This document shows positions 1 to 12,060 of a stretch of 64,000 bases of DNA, piece after piece; the first letter of the stretch is position 1; each line of letters begins with the position of its first letter. The translations under genes were made by a program, and so were the position numbers. Source of the DNA: Gibbula magus (lineage: Eukaryota; Mollusca; Gastropoda; Trochida; Trochidae); assembly GCA_936450465.1 (NCBI GenBank), contig OW388293.1, positions 46,800,040 to 46,864,039 on the forward strand. Reading direction: 5' to 3'. The notes under the pieces are model-generated. The model was not told the DNA's origin. It searched no databases and was given only the letters and a program-made list of their open reading frames with translations.

Positions 1-240
1 ACATTTCCCCACAGAATCTGGTTCGTTTCAAACACATGTCACCCCTTTAAATAACTTTAAACTCGAAAAATCACCCTAAAAACGTGACATTTCGCCGAAC
101 TCAATACCATTCGAGCGGTCTGATTGGTCCGTTGATGAGAAATAGGATTTTCAATTATTACCTCATCAACTCATGACAAATTTGAAATCTGAGTTTAATG
201 GAAGGAATTGTTTTTTCAAGTCAAGTTATGATCATGGATT

Positions 241-562
241 TAAAGGGGCTGTAGCACGTTTTTTTCAAATTTCACATTTATAATACTAGTTTTAGCAATT
301 TAAATATACTTCAGAGGGTAAAACATCTTATTACACAAACCAATTATCCGTAGTGGTAAAAACGAATTGGGTATAAAGCAAAAATTGCATGGCGGCCATT
401 ATATTGTGAACACGTTTTATTATGTTGAATGATAAAACCGATTCCTAGGGCTTTACCGAACCATGTACACTGTTTTTTAACTTGATTTTCTGAAGAGAGA
501 AGGGCGTTTTACTATTGGCAACATTATTTTTCAAATACATTTCATCGACCTATTTAAAGCGC
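241..562 (+). mobile_element. TTAA-flanked MITE, copy 1 (right end truncated)
   Basis: The copy begins TTTAAAGGGGCTGTAGCACG and runs through the family landmarks: a 'ggcggccatt' block, 'accgaaccatgtacact' and 'ttcatcgacc'. It stops before the expected right terminal repeat. At least five other copies lie in the window, at about 19.9, 35.1, 50.2, 52.8 and 53.6 kb. Most are flanked by TTAA on both sides. That is the target duplication of piggyBac-type elements, so a non-autonomous piggyBac derivative is my inference. No transposase is encoded. Confidence 0.75.
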
Positions 563-1399
563 AGCTCCCGGATAAAATTCACCAAAATTCGTTTGACTAA
601 ACCAAACTAAAGTGTACACTAATGTGCAGGTGTATGCATAGTATCATGCTCAATATGATTTTCCGTGAGGTCATCAAAATTTTAAAACAATAGATTATTT
701 AATTATTTGCGATTATAAAAAATAGCATGATATACACACGCCGCGATCGTTTTGTTCCGGTGATGTAACCGAATGTGACGTCAACTGGGGAAAACAAACG
801 TGACGTAACAGCCACGTGACATTGTAAACAACACAGCGCTTCACTTCGGATACTGATAGTGAAATTCGAATATATGATGTATGAAAGTAGAATGGCAATG
901 AGGAAATAGCTAAATCTTTGTTTTGGTACCTTATTATGAGAAGAATGTATGATCCGAAAGGACATGTCAGATTCTGGATTTCACTACTTCAGTAGGAGAC
1001 GTTGTCCACTGTCGACACGGATTGATTTCGGTAAGTGAGCAATTGATTTCTTTCTTCTAACAATGCATAATTTGTTATGTGCATGGACATGTTCTTTCGA
1101 AAATATTAATATTACTTGAATTTTCAATCTGATCTGAGTCGAGGAAAAGAACATTGTCAGTCCCTTAAAGCGTGGCTCTCGTCGAGGGTGTTTTGAGGAT
1201 CCATGTTTCGATCAGCGCTCACAATCTTCCAAAGTGATTAGAATTTGTTCTGGCCCACGGGGATGGCCGTATCCAGATTTTGATAGCCCATAGTAATTTG
1301 TACACGCGTCGGGCTGAAGGACTAGCGTTTAGTGTAGCCCTGAGATTTACTAAAATGTCAATTAATGAGAACTTGCACAATTTCTCTTTTTTTTCTCTT
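563..1399. other. No recognisable feature
   Basis: This is AT-rich sequence with short open frames on both strands. None shows a domain, good splice sites or similarity to another part of the window. It holds a pyrimidine-rich run just before the LINE relic that begins near 1400. Confidence 0.5.
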
Positions 1400-3595
1400 T
1401 TTTTTCAAATATTTTATTCTGGCATGTTTACAAAAGTAGAAGTACTCTGGTACATAAAGTCATGTATACAAAGATAAAAGTATTTGCATAGGTGGTATAT
1501 AATATCAGCAATATAGGTTCTTCTAAGGGGTGTCCAGTATGTGCATCAATGGCATCCATTTTCTACAAAAGAGATTCAAAGTTTGTGATTTCATAGCAAT
1601 ACATTTCTCAATGTTAAAAATGTCCTTAACAATTTTCAAAAGTTTGTCAAAGGTAATTTTTTCTTGCTTAAATGCTTTGAATATGATTGAATTTCTTTGT
1701 TATGAAAATAATATGTTTCAACAGGACTTGTGTGCTAGGAAGGCCAAATAATATTACTTGCTTTGTCACAATGAAATGCCTTTGGGGACATACTGGTTCA
1801 ACATTGCTTCAAGCTTTTTCCATAGACTGTTGACATAATGACAATTAACATATACATGGAAGATATCTTCAGCATCAACCTTACAAAAACTACAATTCAT
1901 AATAATATCGTCCACTAACTTCATTTTACAGAGCTCACGCTTAATTTAGTGTAAATAATTATATGAATAAATCTAAACTGAAAATCCGCAAGCTTCGAGT
2001 CCTTTGTACATTTTCTAAAGTTAGTAAAGGTCATCTTCAAGTCAATATCAAAAGGTAACAAAAACTGCCATTTAAAACATACTGGCAATACTCTGTTTGT
2101 ATCCGTCAGCTTATCATAGAAAAATCTAGAGCCTTTTGTGTCAACAAGTAGCCTTTTGATATATGCATTAATAGTAAGATTTTTGTTTATTTATTATTCA
2201 TTTGTTTGATGATGTCCCTCCATGTCTTTGGTATATTTAAAAAAACATTTTATTGTATTCTTAAATTGTCTTACCTAAGTTAAAGACATGTTTCAAATTA
2301 TCAAAATTGAGAAAGCAATCATCTTTACAAATGTCCCAAATTGAGCGCAAACCCTTTCTGAACCAACTTTCCAAAAACAAATTGGAATCCTGAAATTGAT
2401 GATTGAGTCAAAATGGTTCACAAAGAATGTCCTCTTTATTAACATTTATCCTATGTGTTTTATAAAATTGTGACCACACATTGAGGACATCCTTCCAGAA
2501 GGGATTTGTTATTTGAAAATGATTTGCAATGTTTGCACCCAATATGAATATATTATTGGTAGGTATGCCGCTTAGGCCGAAGTGAGTGTTTTTTCTTATA
2601 TATTTATTCAAATGTGAGAGTTTTAAAGCCTTGATGAAGTTGTGTATATCAATCATTCTCAGCTCACCCTGATCATGTTTTCTCATTACGTTTTAATTTT
2701 ATCCCTCTTTCCATCCCAAATAAAGTCAAAGAAAATCTTATTTAGGTTATCTATAAATGACTTGGGGGATTTGGAAGGGCGATACAAATGTGTGCTAAAG
2801 TAGATAGAGCAAGCGTTTTAATTACAGTAATATTGCCAATAAGGGTTAGACTTCTTTTTCTCCACCCAGCCAAAATTCTGATAATATATATGTTCCAGCC
2901 TTTTCCTTGCATTGATAACCCAAAGGTTTTCTAGATGCACATTCATTTTTATTCCTAGTACTTCAAAGTCATCTACATGCCAGTCTAGACTGATATCAAT
3001 ACAAAGGCTATGCTTGATTCGTTTTGGCGGCGTATACACCGGTCACATGTCCGGCGTACGCCGTTCCTCTACTAGGCTCAGTTGAAACAAGTGTATCGGC
3101 GTACACACAGGAAGACGTCATCATCCCTCAAACTAGTTTTAAAAAACATATCATTCATATTATATAACTATTTTTTTAAAATTATTTCAAAACATTGATT
3201 AATATTTTATTAGCGTGTAATGCAATGTTTTAAATAAGCAGTGACATTTAAAAATAAATCAGTCAACTATTTAATTGTACAACGCAACTTCATAAACAAA
3301 AGGGTTATTGAATGTCGCAAGGGTAACATTTGTCCGCCATTACACGCCGCCTTCGCCGGTCATTTCCAACCGGCGCATTCGGAGTACGCCTAAGGCGTAC
3401 GCCGGGTTCCAATCAAGTGATTTGCCGGTTGCGCCGCTTCCGGCGGCGTACGCCGGGTAGTGCGCCGGGTCCCGAATCAAGCATAGCCAATGTCTAACAT
3501 TTCTGTTTGCCATTTTACCTATCCATAAAGCTTCTCAGTTCCATCCATGCATTATTTCTATGGTAAAATGTGAATGTGTGCATTACTCGCCTTTT
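1400..3595 (-). pseudogene. Decayed L1/Tx1-type LINE, C-terminal part of ORF2
   Basis: Broken minus-strand frames carry motifs of the region downstream of the reverse transcriptase in L1/Tx1-like LINEs. They include 'DDFEVLGIKMNV' near 2960, 'NARKRLEHIYYQNF' near 2890 and 'ELRMIDIHNFIKALKLSHLN' near 2650, followed by 'NPFWKDVLNVW' near 2480. Stops and frameshifts separate these blocks, so the copy is inactive. It is 5' truncated and lacks the endonuclease and RT core. A separate TIR element (3006-3488) splits it, and the LINE reading appears to resume on the far side. The family is recognised from residual motifs only. Confidence 0.7.
3006..3488. mobile_element. 483-bp TIR element nested in the LINE relic
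   Basis: The element has perfect 16-bp terminal inverted repeats, GGCTATGCTTGATTCG at the left and its exact reverse complement at 3473-3488. The subterminal sequence is GC-rich and symmetric, with repeated 'cggcgtacgccgg' motifs, in contrast to the AT-rich interior and flanks. No coding capacity is seen. It interrupts the coding remnant of the L1/Tx1 LINE, so it inserted later. The superfamily is not assigned because the target duplication is ambiguous. Confidence 0.8.
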
Positions 3596-5534
3596 TAAAA
3601 AAACTTTTTTTTAATAATTTATTTGTCTTCAACTTCGGGACATTATTTTTAAAATATCGAAAATCAATTTAGCTCCAATAGATCTTATCTTTGCTTTCAA
3701 TTATAAAGAGGAATCATGAAATATAAGACAAATATTCAAATTCAAATTCAAATTACAATAATTATGTAGTACATTTACTACTGTAGTTGAAAAATACAAA
3801 TCAGTAGCCATGAGTTAGTGATCATGAATGTATATGCATATTTAAATTTTCAAAGAAATTGCTTCCCATAAAGGATTTCAATTTTTTTTTTGGATAATTA
3901 TTTATTTGTTTGTGATGAAATTAGACTGAAATTGTAGCGGTTTAGAATTATTTCACTTGGCTGACATAAAAATATTAAAGGTCCTAAACGAAATCCAAAA
4001 ATACATGTTCTGAATTAATCATGTGTTAACATATGCAGAAATATTTATTAGTGTTGTTACAGGCGATGGGAGTCCATAATCCAAGAGAACACAACAAAAA
4101 CACATTAGGAATGGACTGTATGTGCAGTAAAATGCCTGTGCTGAAGGTTTGATCCTTTGATTTCAGCACATGCTATATGTAAACATTGTCTATAATAGGT
4201 GATCTATGCTGATTGTGTGAACTGATATCCAAATCCCTTCTCTTCTCTTGGATATCAGAATGTGCCAATGTGAAAATATTGTATTCAACTTTGCAGCAAA
4301 CTTTGGATGTCTGATCATGCCTCAGAGAAACTCTACACAAAAAAGTGTTATGGTAAATCAAACTTATATTCAATTTAATTATTATAGTAATTAAAATATA
4401 ATATTTCCTAAGATTTTCAAAGATAAATTTTATAATACCAATAAATTTCATGTGAACGGTAAATTCCAAAATTCAAACACTTACACAAAATAATGTTCAA
4501 TACATGTATACACAGTTGAATCAATTTGGTTCTTATATATTGTTTTTTTTTTATTTTTACGATTAAAAGTGGAAATGCAATATTGCATATTAAGAGATTT
4601 TAATGTCACAATAAAAATATAAAACTTGAACATAATTCATTTTCAGAATTCTTAGCTCTGTTTCAAGGTAAGTTTGTCTGATATGCAGGTAGGTGTACGT
4701 AAAAGTAATAAACATATTCATGCTTACAAATGTATTAACACATTGTTAGAAATCTATTCCACAGAAATAAAATGTATTTGTCCCTTTAGATAAGTCTATT
4801 TACAAACTTAATCATTTGAATTGTGATGAAGTATATATATACGGCGGCCGCCATTTGCACGGCTTTGTTTTCAACAGTTGACGTCATACATTTCTTCGGG
4901 AAAAATCAAGATTTTTCCGGTGTTTTTCGTAAAAATTAAATGGCCCACACGTAAAATGCGACGTAAACAGACAGTTGTCTGACTTTTTTTACGATTTGCT
5001 AAAGTCACACACATTGTTATTTATAAATTATGTATGCACAGCTGTAACACCATTATGGCCTTTGTAAACATTCACCCAGTCAGCACAGCACAATAACAAA
5101 TTTAAATCATTTCTATGGTTTTATTTTACTTTGTTTTCTTTTAAAAAGAATGACGTGTAAAAATATAGTGAAACAAACACCGAAATTTACGATTTTTCGT
5201 ATCAACATCTTAACACAATTTTTGAATGTGTGCGTGGACCGTGATAATTATAACAGTAATGAAAATGATATTGCTATGGTGGTTAACATATACATATTAG
5301 TAGTATTAGAGAGTGCAATTTCGACAGTGTGGTAGTTATACAGACATCAAATTAGGCTAGCAAACTCTTCAATTAAAACCATTACCAGATTCGCAAATAT
5401 TCAACAGAATGTCCATTATCAGCTACATACATAGTTTCCACGTCATATTAACGTATAATATCCTAAAGGTAGCAAGCATCTGCATGAACCAAGTCCTTTA
5501 AATAATGTTTTACAACATAGCATAGAATAGCACT
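3596..5534. other. No gene recognised; AT-rich intergenic sequence
   Basis: Several open frames of 60-98 codons occur, the longest at 4173-4469 on the minus strand. None has a recognisable motif or convincing splice signals. A short GC-rich patch near 4843-4890 (gcggccgcc plus a tgacgtca) stands out from its surroundings but has no gene attached. Confidence 0.5.
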
Positions 5535-6490
5535 CATCTGAATGTAACAATTCATTCAATGTTGCCCAATAACCAACTAACAACAATCTGAATGTAACAA
5601 TTCATTCAATGTCGCCCAACAACCAGCTAACAGCCATCTGAATGAAACAATTCATTCAATGTCGCCCAACAACCAACTAACAACCATCTGAATGTAACAA
5701 TTCATTCAATGTCGCTCAACAACCAACTAACAACCATCTGAATGTAATAATTTCCTTCAACTCTGTCCAGCAGCATTAAACAGAGAAGCAACCATCTGAA
5801 TGTAACAATCCCCTTATCGTATAACACAGCAGAGATCTAGAGAAGCAACTATCTGAATGTAACGATTCCCTTGACGTATGACAGCAGTGAGAAGCAACCA
5901 TCTGAATGTAACGATTCCCTTGTAGTATGACACAGCAGAGAGAAGCAACCATCTGAATGTAACGATTCCCTTGATGCATGACACAGCAGAGAGAAGCAAC
6001 CATCTGAATGTAACAATTCCCTTGACGTATGACACAGCAGAGAGAAGCAACCATTTGAATGTAACAATTCCCTTGTAGTATGACACAGCAGAGAGAAGCA
6101 ACCATCTGAATGTAACAATTTCATTGCTGTATGACACAGCAGAGAGAAGCAACCATTTGAATGTAACAATTCCCTTGGCGTATGACACAGCAGAGAGAAG
6201 CAACCATCTGAACGTTACAATTCCCTTGTAGTATGACACAACAGGGAGAAGCAACCATCTGAATGTAACAATTCCCTTGTAGTAGTACACAGCAGAGGGA
6301 AGCAACCATCTGAATGTAACAATTCCCCTGTCGTATGACACAGCAGAGGGAAGCAATCATCTGAATGTAACAATTCCCTTGTCGTGTGACACAACAGAGA
6401 GAATCAATCATCTGAATGTAACAATTCCCTTGTAGTATGACACAGCAGAGGGAAGCAATCATCTGAATGTGACAATTCCCCTCCATTGTG
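5535..6490. repeat. Two-phase 50/51-bp minisatellite
   Basis: Tandem units share the core 'atctgaatgtaacaatt'. The first five units (cores at 5536, 5586, 5636, 5686, 5736) are spaced 50 bp and carry 'cattcaatgtcgcccaac'. After a 58/57-bp transition come about 14 units, mostly 51 bp apart, with 'cccttgtagtatgacacag'. Because 51 is divisible by three, the minus strand stays open in several frames. That explains the long repetitive frames here, and I do not call them genes. The array lies directly downstream of the PAN-like exon and resembles part of it. Confidence 0.9.
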
Positions 6491-6554
6491 TCCAACAACA
6501 TAACACGGAGTTACAAGCCTCCTTTAGCAAAATGAAATGTTTATATCCACCTAC

Positions 6555-6806
6555 CTGAACCCCACTCGTAGACGTCACTTCCTTCTTTAACTGACAACCT
6601 TTGAATGTTAAACATGGTGTAGATGTCCTCAGTGATGTAGCAATTTCCTTCAGTTGTGTCATATATCATAGCCGCACAAACAAGGGACCAGTAACAGGTA
6701 TTAATACAATCTGCTCGACTGATCTGCTGCGGCGAAAGATTGTTATCAATCCTGTCTTTGTACACAACATCAAAAGTGTAGTAGGTTCCATTCCCAGCCA
6801 TCGCCC
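6555..6806 (-). CDS. Probable internal exon encoding a PAN/Apple-like module
   Basis: On the minus strand a 252-bp open segment lies between an acceptor (tttcag, then the exon from 6806) and a donor (TTCAG followed by GTAGGT below 6555). It encodes about 83 residues with a cysteine pattern seen in PAN/Apple extracellular modules: 'ADCINTC' near the middle, then 'LVCAAMIYDTTEGNCYI'. Both ends are phase 1, typical of modules spread by exon shuffling. PAN modules bind proteins or carbohydrates in secreted and surface proteins, which is family knowledge and is not shown for this gene. I could not identify partner exons, so the gene is incomplete here. It could be a dead exon; the open frame and the two good splice sites argue otherwise. 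Confidence 0.5.
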
Positions 6807-6933
6807 CTGAAATTTGTAAAACATTTCTGAAATATATTATGATATTTAAATTATAGCATTTTCATATTTGGAAAATGTGATCTAAAGTCGGAAAGCATTT
6901 TAGGAAGCAAAGAATCATTTCCTGAAATATTTA

Positions 6934-8219
6934 GACAATAACTAACTCGTGACGGGGAATGACAGATTATCTTTCCCGAGTCATATCAATTACGTAATTG
7001 CCGAGCCTTGCGCGAGGCAATTACTTTATTGATATGACGAGGGAAAGATAATCTGTCATTCCCCGTCACGAGTTGGTTATTGTTTATCTTACCCATATCC
7101 GTTTTCATTCTAAAAATCCCTAAAAAGAAATCAGCTGTTCCTCTATAAGGAAACCCGTAGTTGGGGAATCCCCGTATCCCTACGCGTGTGATGAGACTAA
7201 ATTTCCAGGAATTTCATCGCGTCACTACCTTTTTAAACAAATGCATTACGCGAGAACAAAAAGTTCCTGAGTATAATGTGTTATTCTTATCCTTAGATTA
7301 TTGTTAGATTATGTGTTCATGTAATTGTACATTAAATCGGTTTACTGAACCTAACTACTTGCCTTTTTTGCTCATAATTGCAATTAAAACGTAATTTGTC
7401 GAACCATGTGAGGGGTACAGTCGAGTGTTCCATATTTGAAGGCGAGACGTTACGTGTGACAGTCGCATCACATTGCGAGACCATCAACTTCGTCAAGATT
7501 GAAAATATAGGACTAGACAACGAACTACTCTTTCTTAATCTACAACAAATTTTTAAAATCAACTCAGACAGTGGTTTTATTTGACTGTCAACTTTTTAAC
7601 AAGAAACACAAGGTGAAGAACACCGCGAACATTTGAATATTGTTTTCAGTGAAATCGACCGGAAGTCGTGTATGCAGTAGGCCTACTGCATGACAGGATA
7701 TTTGTCAAAGTTAAGTATGCGGTATCTCGGCACATGCAGCTCACCTTGCTCACTTCTTACAACATAAACATTGAAGCTGTTCAGTGGCTGAACAATATTG
7801 ACCACTCTTCCCAATATGCTTCCATCAACCTTTACGAGGTCATTCACTTTTATCGGCGATACGGATGACGCCATGCTTGTTTACATCGGCAACTCATTAG
7901 CAGACGAATTATCTTACCTTATTTAACAAAGTATTTTTTTGTTTTTCTAAAATATTATCAACAAGTGTGTAGATATATAATAGAAACGTCTTTATCGCTA
8001 ATAAAAAAAAAATGTACATTTGGTTACGTTTTCCTTGTTCTCGTGTCGAGTTTGAGTGTAAAAAATGGTGAATGAACTGAAAAGATGAATGAAGTAGTTC
8101 CGGCAACCAATGAAAAAGTTTATTTTCTGTAGCAGCCAATCAAAAGCCAGGAAAAGGTGTAACTCCCGTGTGACTTACAGAAAATATATTACCCTGTGTC
8201 TTTCTACCCATATGGGTAA
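6934..8219. mobile_element. Foldback element, copy A (~1.29 kb)
   Basis: The left end is a long hairpin. A 34-nt arm starting AACTCGTGACGGGG (from 6943) is matched perfectly by its complement ending at about 7075, around a GC-rich loop. The right end is 'ctacccatatgggtaag'. Copies B (12061) and C (41345) share this layout: left foldback, AT-rich interior, and a right end reading '..ctgtgtctttct-accc-tatgggtaa'. The interior differs in length, and copy A carries extra sequence including a small open frame at 7683-7874. No transposase is recognised. Boundaries rest on comparison with copy C, where an empty site exists. Confidence 0.7.
7683..7874 (-). CDS. Small open frame inside foldback element A, function unknown
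   Basis: A 63-codon frame starts with an ATG preceded by 'acaagc'. Its product begins MASSVSPIKVNDLVKVDG and continues with alternating hydrophobic residues and 'YVVRSEQGELHVPRYRI'. The periodicity suggests a small beta-rich fold rather than random translation. I do not recognise the family. Copies B and C lack this segment, so it is either captured sequence or a remnant of a larger parental element. It may well be non-coding. Confidence 0.25.
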   Translation of the reverse strand: MASSVSPIKVNDLVKVDGSILGRVVNIVQPLNSFNVYVVRSEQGELHVPRYRILNFDKYPVMQ

Positions 8220-9456
8220 GATATGAAAGATATTTTGCCGTTCTGAAACATAATCTACAAATCTGATGGGAGAAATGGGAGATGGAAGAGATGGGATCCA
8301 GAAATCGAGCTCACTTAAAGAGCCATCAAGGATGTTGATGAACATACCGGAAATTGTCAAAAATCTATTTCCGTGAAATATATACACTAATGTTTTCACA
8401 GATTTTTTCTACCCAAAATAAGCCGAGAAGTTGCTATATTACTTATTAGTAAAGGTGTTTTACAGTCTAAATATAGATCAAATCTATTATTTTCAAGCGC
8501 AAAGCATTGTGGTCTAGCTCACACACTGTATACAAAGACAACAAAGAAAAACAAAGTTTATGAGCAATAAAAGAAATCGAAATATATAATTTTTGGCGGT
8601 TATTTATTTACCATTTCATTTAATTATGTATTTTCTACAGACATTGGAATAAATGTTTTACCCAACTAGGTATTTTGCTTGAATTTTATAATCAATGAGA
8701 ATATATTTGTCATAATTTGCTGGTCTTAGTTCAATAAAACGTACATTAAACAGGCAAACAGGACATTTAGAATCAGTGTTTATAAACAATCGTCACATTC
8801 AGTAATGTGTGACAAGGATAGCCTAACTTCCAAGAGAAGCAAGTGCAGCACGTGCAACACGTGGGTTGCTATGGCGACTTGCGCTAAAGACGAGCCTTCA
8901 CGCTTCGGAAACGGTTACTGCTGTGAAGTTCGTTTTATGCAATAAAAGGAATTCTTTTTATATGACGTCAGATACCCTTGACGCGCGTTACTCGAAGTGT
9001 ACTACATTTTTAAACCAAATTGCATTACATTGTGATATGAACATTATTTATCACATGTCATGTTGTAGATAAAATATTTCTCTAGCGATTGACGTTATAA
9101 GTATATTTTCGTACACTAACGGTAAGCGCTTACATTTACCGTAACGCATTTTTACGGTCATTTTCCGTCATGCCGCATGACGTTATCGTTACCTATATTC
9201 GCGGTCAATGTGTTACTCTATGTGTTATTCCAATTACATACATGTACATATCTTCATTCTGATTAAAAGGTTGGATTTGTTAAGGCTGCCTAATGACTCT
9301 CTGTTGAAATTTATTTGGGTTTAAGCTTTTAGTGGCGTAACGAAAATTATTGCGATGACTGAAACAATCAAGATGCTGAAATTTGCCTAAATTGGCCAAA
9401 CAGATTTATATGTGAAATTTCTACAATAGGGAAAGATACATTTTGTCATTATGTTT
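8220..9456. other. No gene recognised
   Basis: AT-rich sequence. A patch at 8840-8990 contains cacgtg and tgacgtca motifs and a 68-codon frame without recognisable domains. Nothing here supports a gene. Confidence 0.5.
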
Positions 9457-9965
9457 AAAGGCGCTTAAGCACGATTTTTGCATATTGTGTTTTCTCATAT
9501 TGCCATTTATTATGAAAATTGATACAATTCGAGGGTAAAAATCTCATTTCCTTACCCCATAGCAGTATCCATAGAAAACGGTTATCTGTATTCAAGAAAA
9601 TGGTGCGACAGTGGTGTGGAACTCGTCAGTGTGAGAGGTAAATTTGTAGGTCTCGTGAGAATTTGAGAGTTCTGACAGCAAGATGGTTGACCATTCCATC
9701 ATTTTATTGTAAATTTACTCTGAATGTTCAGGTATTGCTACATCAGTCAGTCCACTTAACTGCCTTCGAGCGGTCATTTTGATGTGAACACATTAAAATG
9801 GCCGCTCGAAGGGAAATTGGCTCGTATGTTTTAACCGAACCATGTACATTCGTTTTCGAACTCTCTTTATTGACCCATGAGTGTTATTTAGCCATTGGTT
9901 ACACTTATTTTACACTTTCGTGAGAGCACTTTTTTCAGGAAGAACAACGTGCTACAGCGCATTTT
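9457..9965 (+). mobile_element. Divergent, longer relative of the TTAA MITE
   Basis: The left end 'tttaaaggcgcttaagcacg' and right end 'aacgtgctacagcgcatttt' resemble the terminal repeats of the 'ctgtagcac' MITE family. Inside it shares 'aaccgaaccatgtaca'. At about 509 bp it is longer than the roughly 360-bp standard form, and it is the most diverged member seen. Confidence 0.6.
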
Positions 9966-10697
9966 AATGTTAAATGTACACTATAAGATACGAAAATGTC
10001 AGTAATATTATGATAGTTGAATTGACTATCAATAATGAATAAAACGTATGGAAATGTAAAGACTATTTAAAGCAACACATAATGAATATGACACCGAGTG
10101 GGAGAACAGCTCCGCTGAAAACCGCTCGTTAATCTCCGTAATCATCATCATCGAATATGACAATGTAAATTTCAAAATTACTCTGGACAATTTAGAACAA
10201 GATTACATTATTTAAAAAACAGGTCTGCATGTTCTTTCTTTTTTTAATATTAAAAATGCATGTATCAACAGTCCCGACCATGACTAAATGACAGAATATG
10301 TAATATGAAAAGAATACCATTAACTTGTGCAGTGAAATTTAAAAAATGCTCGTTTACCTGCATTGTTAATGAAAAGCAATATATTCACAATCATCCACAG
10401 ATCACTTTCAGAGATGTGTTCCATCCTCGTTTTTACGTCTTAGCTACTGGTGGATACAGTTAAAATTGAATTGACACCACATCACTTGCGCTTACTTTTT
10501 TAAATGATTGAATGCCCTTATCTAATTAACATGAATGTTAGATTTCATCGATCAGTATGTTTGTCTCTAAAGTGCAGTCGACCGATAATAAATCAATTTC
10601 TGATCGCATCAGCAAATTTGACTCAAATGACTTACATATATAACCTCATTAAACTTTAAAGGGGGGATACGACTCGGTCATGTCTGTCGAATCGAAC
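9966..10697. other. No gene recognised
   Basis: AT-rich sequence with a short 'atcatcatcat' stretch near 10140. No coding or repeat structure could be supported. Confidence 0.45.
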
Positions 10698-11173
10698 TTC
10701 GAGATAGCATTTACACTATAAGTTAGATTAAAAAACATTTTGCTTAAGGAGGGTCCACACACAAAGTTAAATCCATTAAAAATTCATGAAAATAGGTTAT
10801 AAGAAAGATCGACTCTTGCAATGAAAATGAAGAAAAGTTATCTAACCATTGAAATAATTCTACTTGGTGGCGCCGCAAGCTGGTGGGTACCCCACATTTC
10901 TCATTCTTTACGTCTCTGTCTTACGTAATTAGAAATTCGAGATAGCATTTACACTATTAGTTAGATTAAAAAACATTTTGCTTAAGGAGGGTCCACACTC
11001 TAAGTAAAATCCATTAAAAATTCATGAACATAGGTTATAAGAAAGATCGACTCTTGCAATGAAAATGAAGAAAAGTTAGTAACCATTGAAATAATTCTAC
11101 TTGGTGGCGCCGCAAGCTGGTTGGTACCCCACATTTCTCATACTTTACGTCTCTGTCTTACGTAATTAGAAAT
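10698..11173 (+). repeat. 238-bp tandem duplication
   Basis: Two adjacent units of 238 bp (10698-10935 and 10936-11173) begin 'ttcgagatagcatttacac' and end in 'cttacgtaattagaaa'. They differ by only a few substitutions and a small indel ('gttatctaacc' versus 'gttagtaacc'), so the duplication is fairly recent. Each unit holds the rare block 'ggtggcgccgcaagctgg'. No open frame spans them. Confidence 0.9.
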
Positions 11174-11794
11174 TGTCAAAATAAGCAAATATTTTATCTA
11201 ATTTTAAAGAGTATCAATTATGAAGAAAATATGAATAAAGTCGGTTGAAAAAATAGTATCCACATTTACTACGCACAAATATGTACAACTGTACGCACGC
11301 AATTGTTAATTTTCACGGAATGCTGTGTCGATGCAATATATGAAATAGATAACGCGCACATACATTGTATTCCCTATAATTGAGTAACCTCTATGAGCAG
11401 AGAGTGATGCCCGGATGACAGGTAATCGATGCAAACGTATGTACACATCCTGTACTACATTCTCTTCCCACAGAACTTACTCCCTTCATATTTCCGATCT
11501 ACATCTGTTCTACATCGCCTGAACAAGCATAATCCCCTAGCGGGGAAAGGGAAACCTCATTTTGGAAGAGAATGTCTGTAATACGATTATTGGCATTATG
11601 GTCGTCTTCCGCATTGTACTTACAGCGATTGGTTATGAGATTGCAAAGAAACTTTGGTTTTATGGAAACATTGATTGGATGCTCTAGCCTTTTTTATTCG
11701 CGAAAAGAGCAAGATGATATCATATTTTGCTGGTATATTTGGGATCACACTATATGAAAAAGTACAAAGTCGTGTTGATTTTTTACGGACGAAT
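11174..11794. other. No gene recognised
   Basis: Open frames of about 60-75 codons near 11572-11902 show no domain. They run into the tRNA-like segment, so they are unlikely to be genes. Confidence 0.45.
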
Positions 11795-11875
11795 ACGTGT
11801 ACCTTGCGGGATTCGAACCAACACCCTCAGAGTCAGGCAATCATCACCATTCTAACTGTACAAATCGTTGATCAT
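11795..11875 (-). mobile_element. tRNA-like SINE head
   Basis: Read on the minus strand, the segment contains a perfect B box (GGTTCGAATCC) followed by 'cgcaaggtacacg'. Upstream are a partial A box and 'gcctgactctgaggg'. The sequence around the B box matches the plus-strand segment at 15640-15720 ('ctgactccgag', 'cgcaaggga'). It is therefore a dispersed tRNA-derived element rather than a functional tRNA gene. Confidence 0.5.
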
Positions 11876-12060
11876 ATTGCACGAGTGGACATCTTTCAAT
11901 GAATAAATAATGAAAATAAAATGAATAGTAAATTACGTTGAATACAATATTGTTTAAACGTTTATTCAATAATATTAGACAAAAGATTTTCAGATTATCA
12001 ATTTAGATTTATCAAGGATTGTTATTGAGCCAAATTTATACATGTTCCGGATTGTTATAA

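Noticed and set aside
5535..6490. Regular spaced repeats that might suggest a CRISPR array or a repetitive cysteine-rich protein
   Set aside because: Units are contiguous tandem repeats without unique spacers, in a eukaryotic context. The long frames are open in several registers because the unit is 51 bp.
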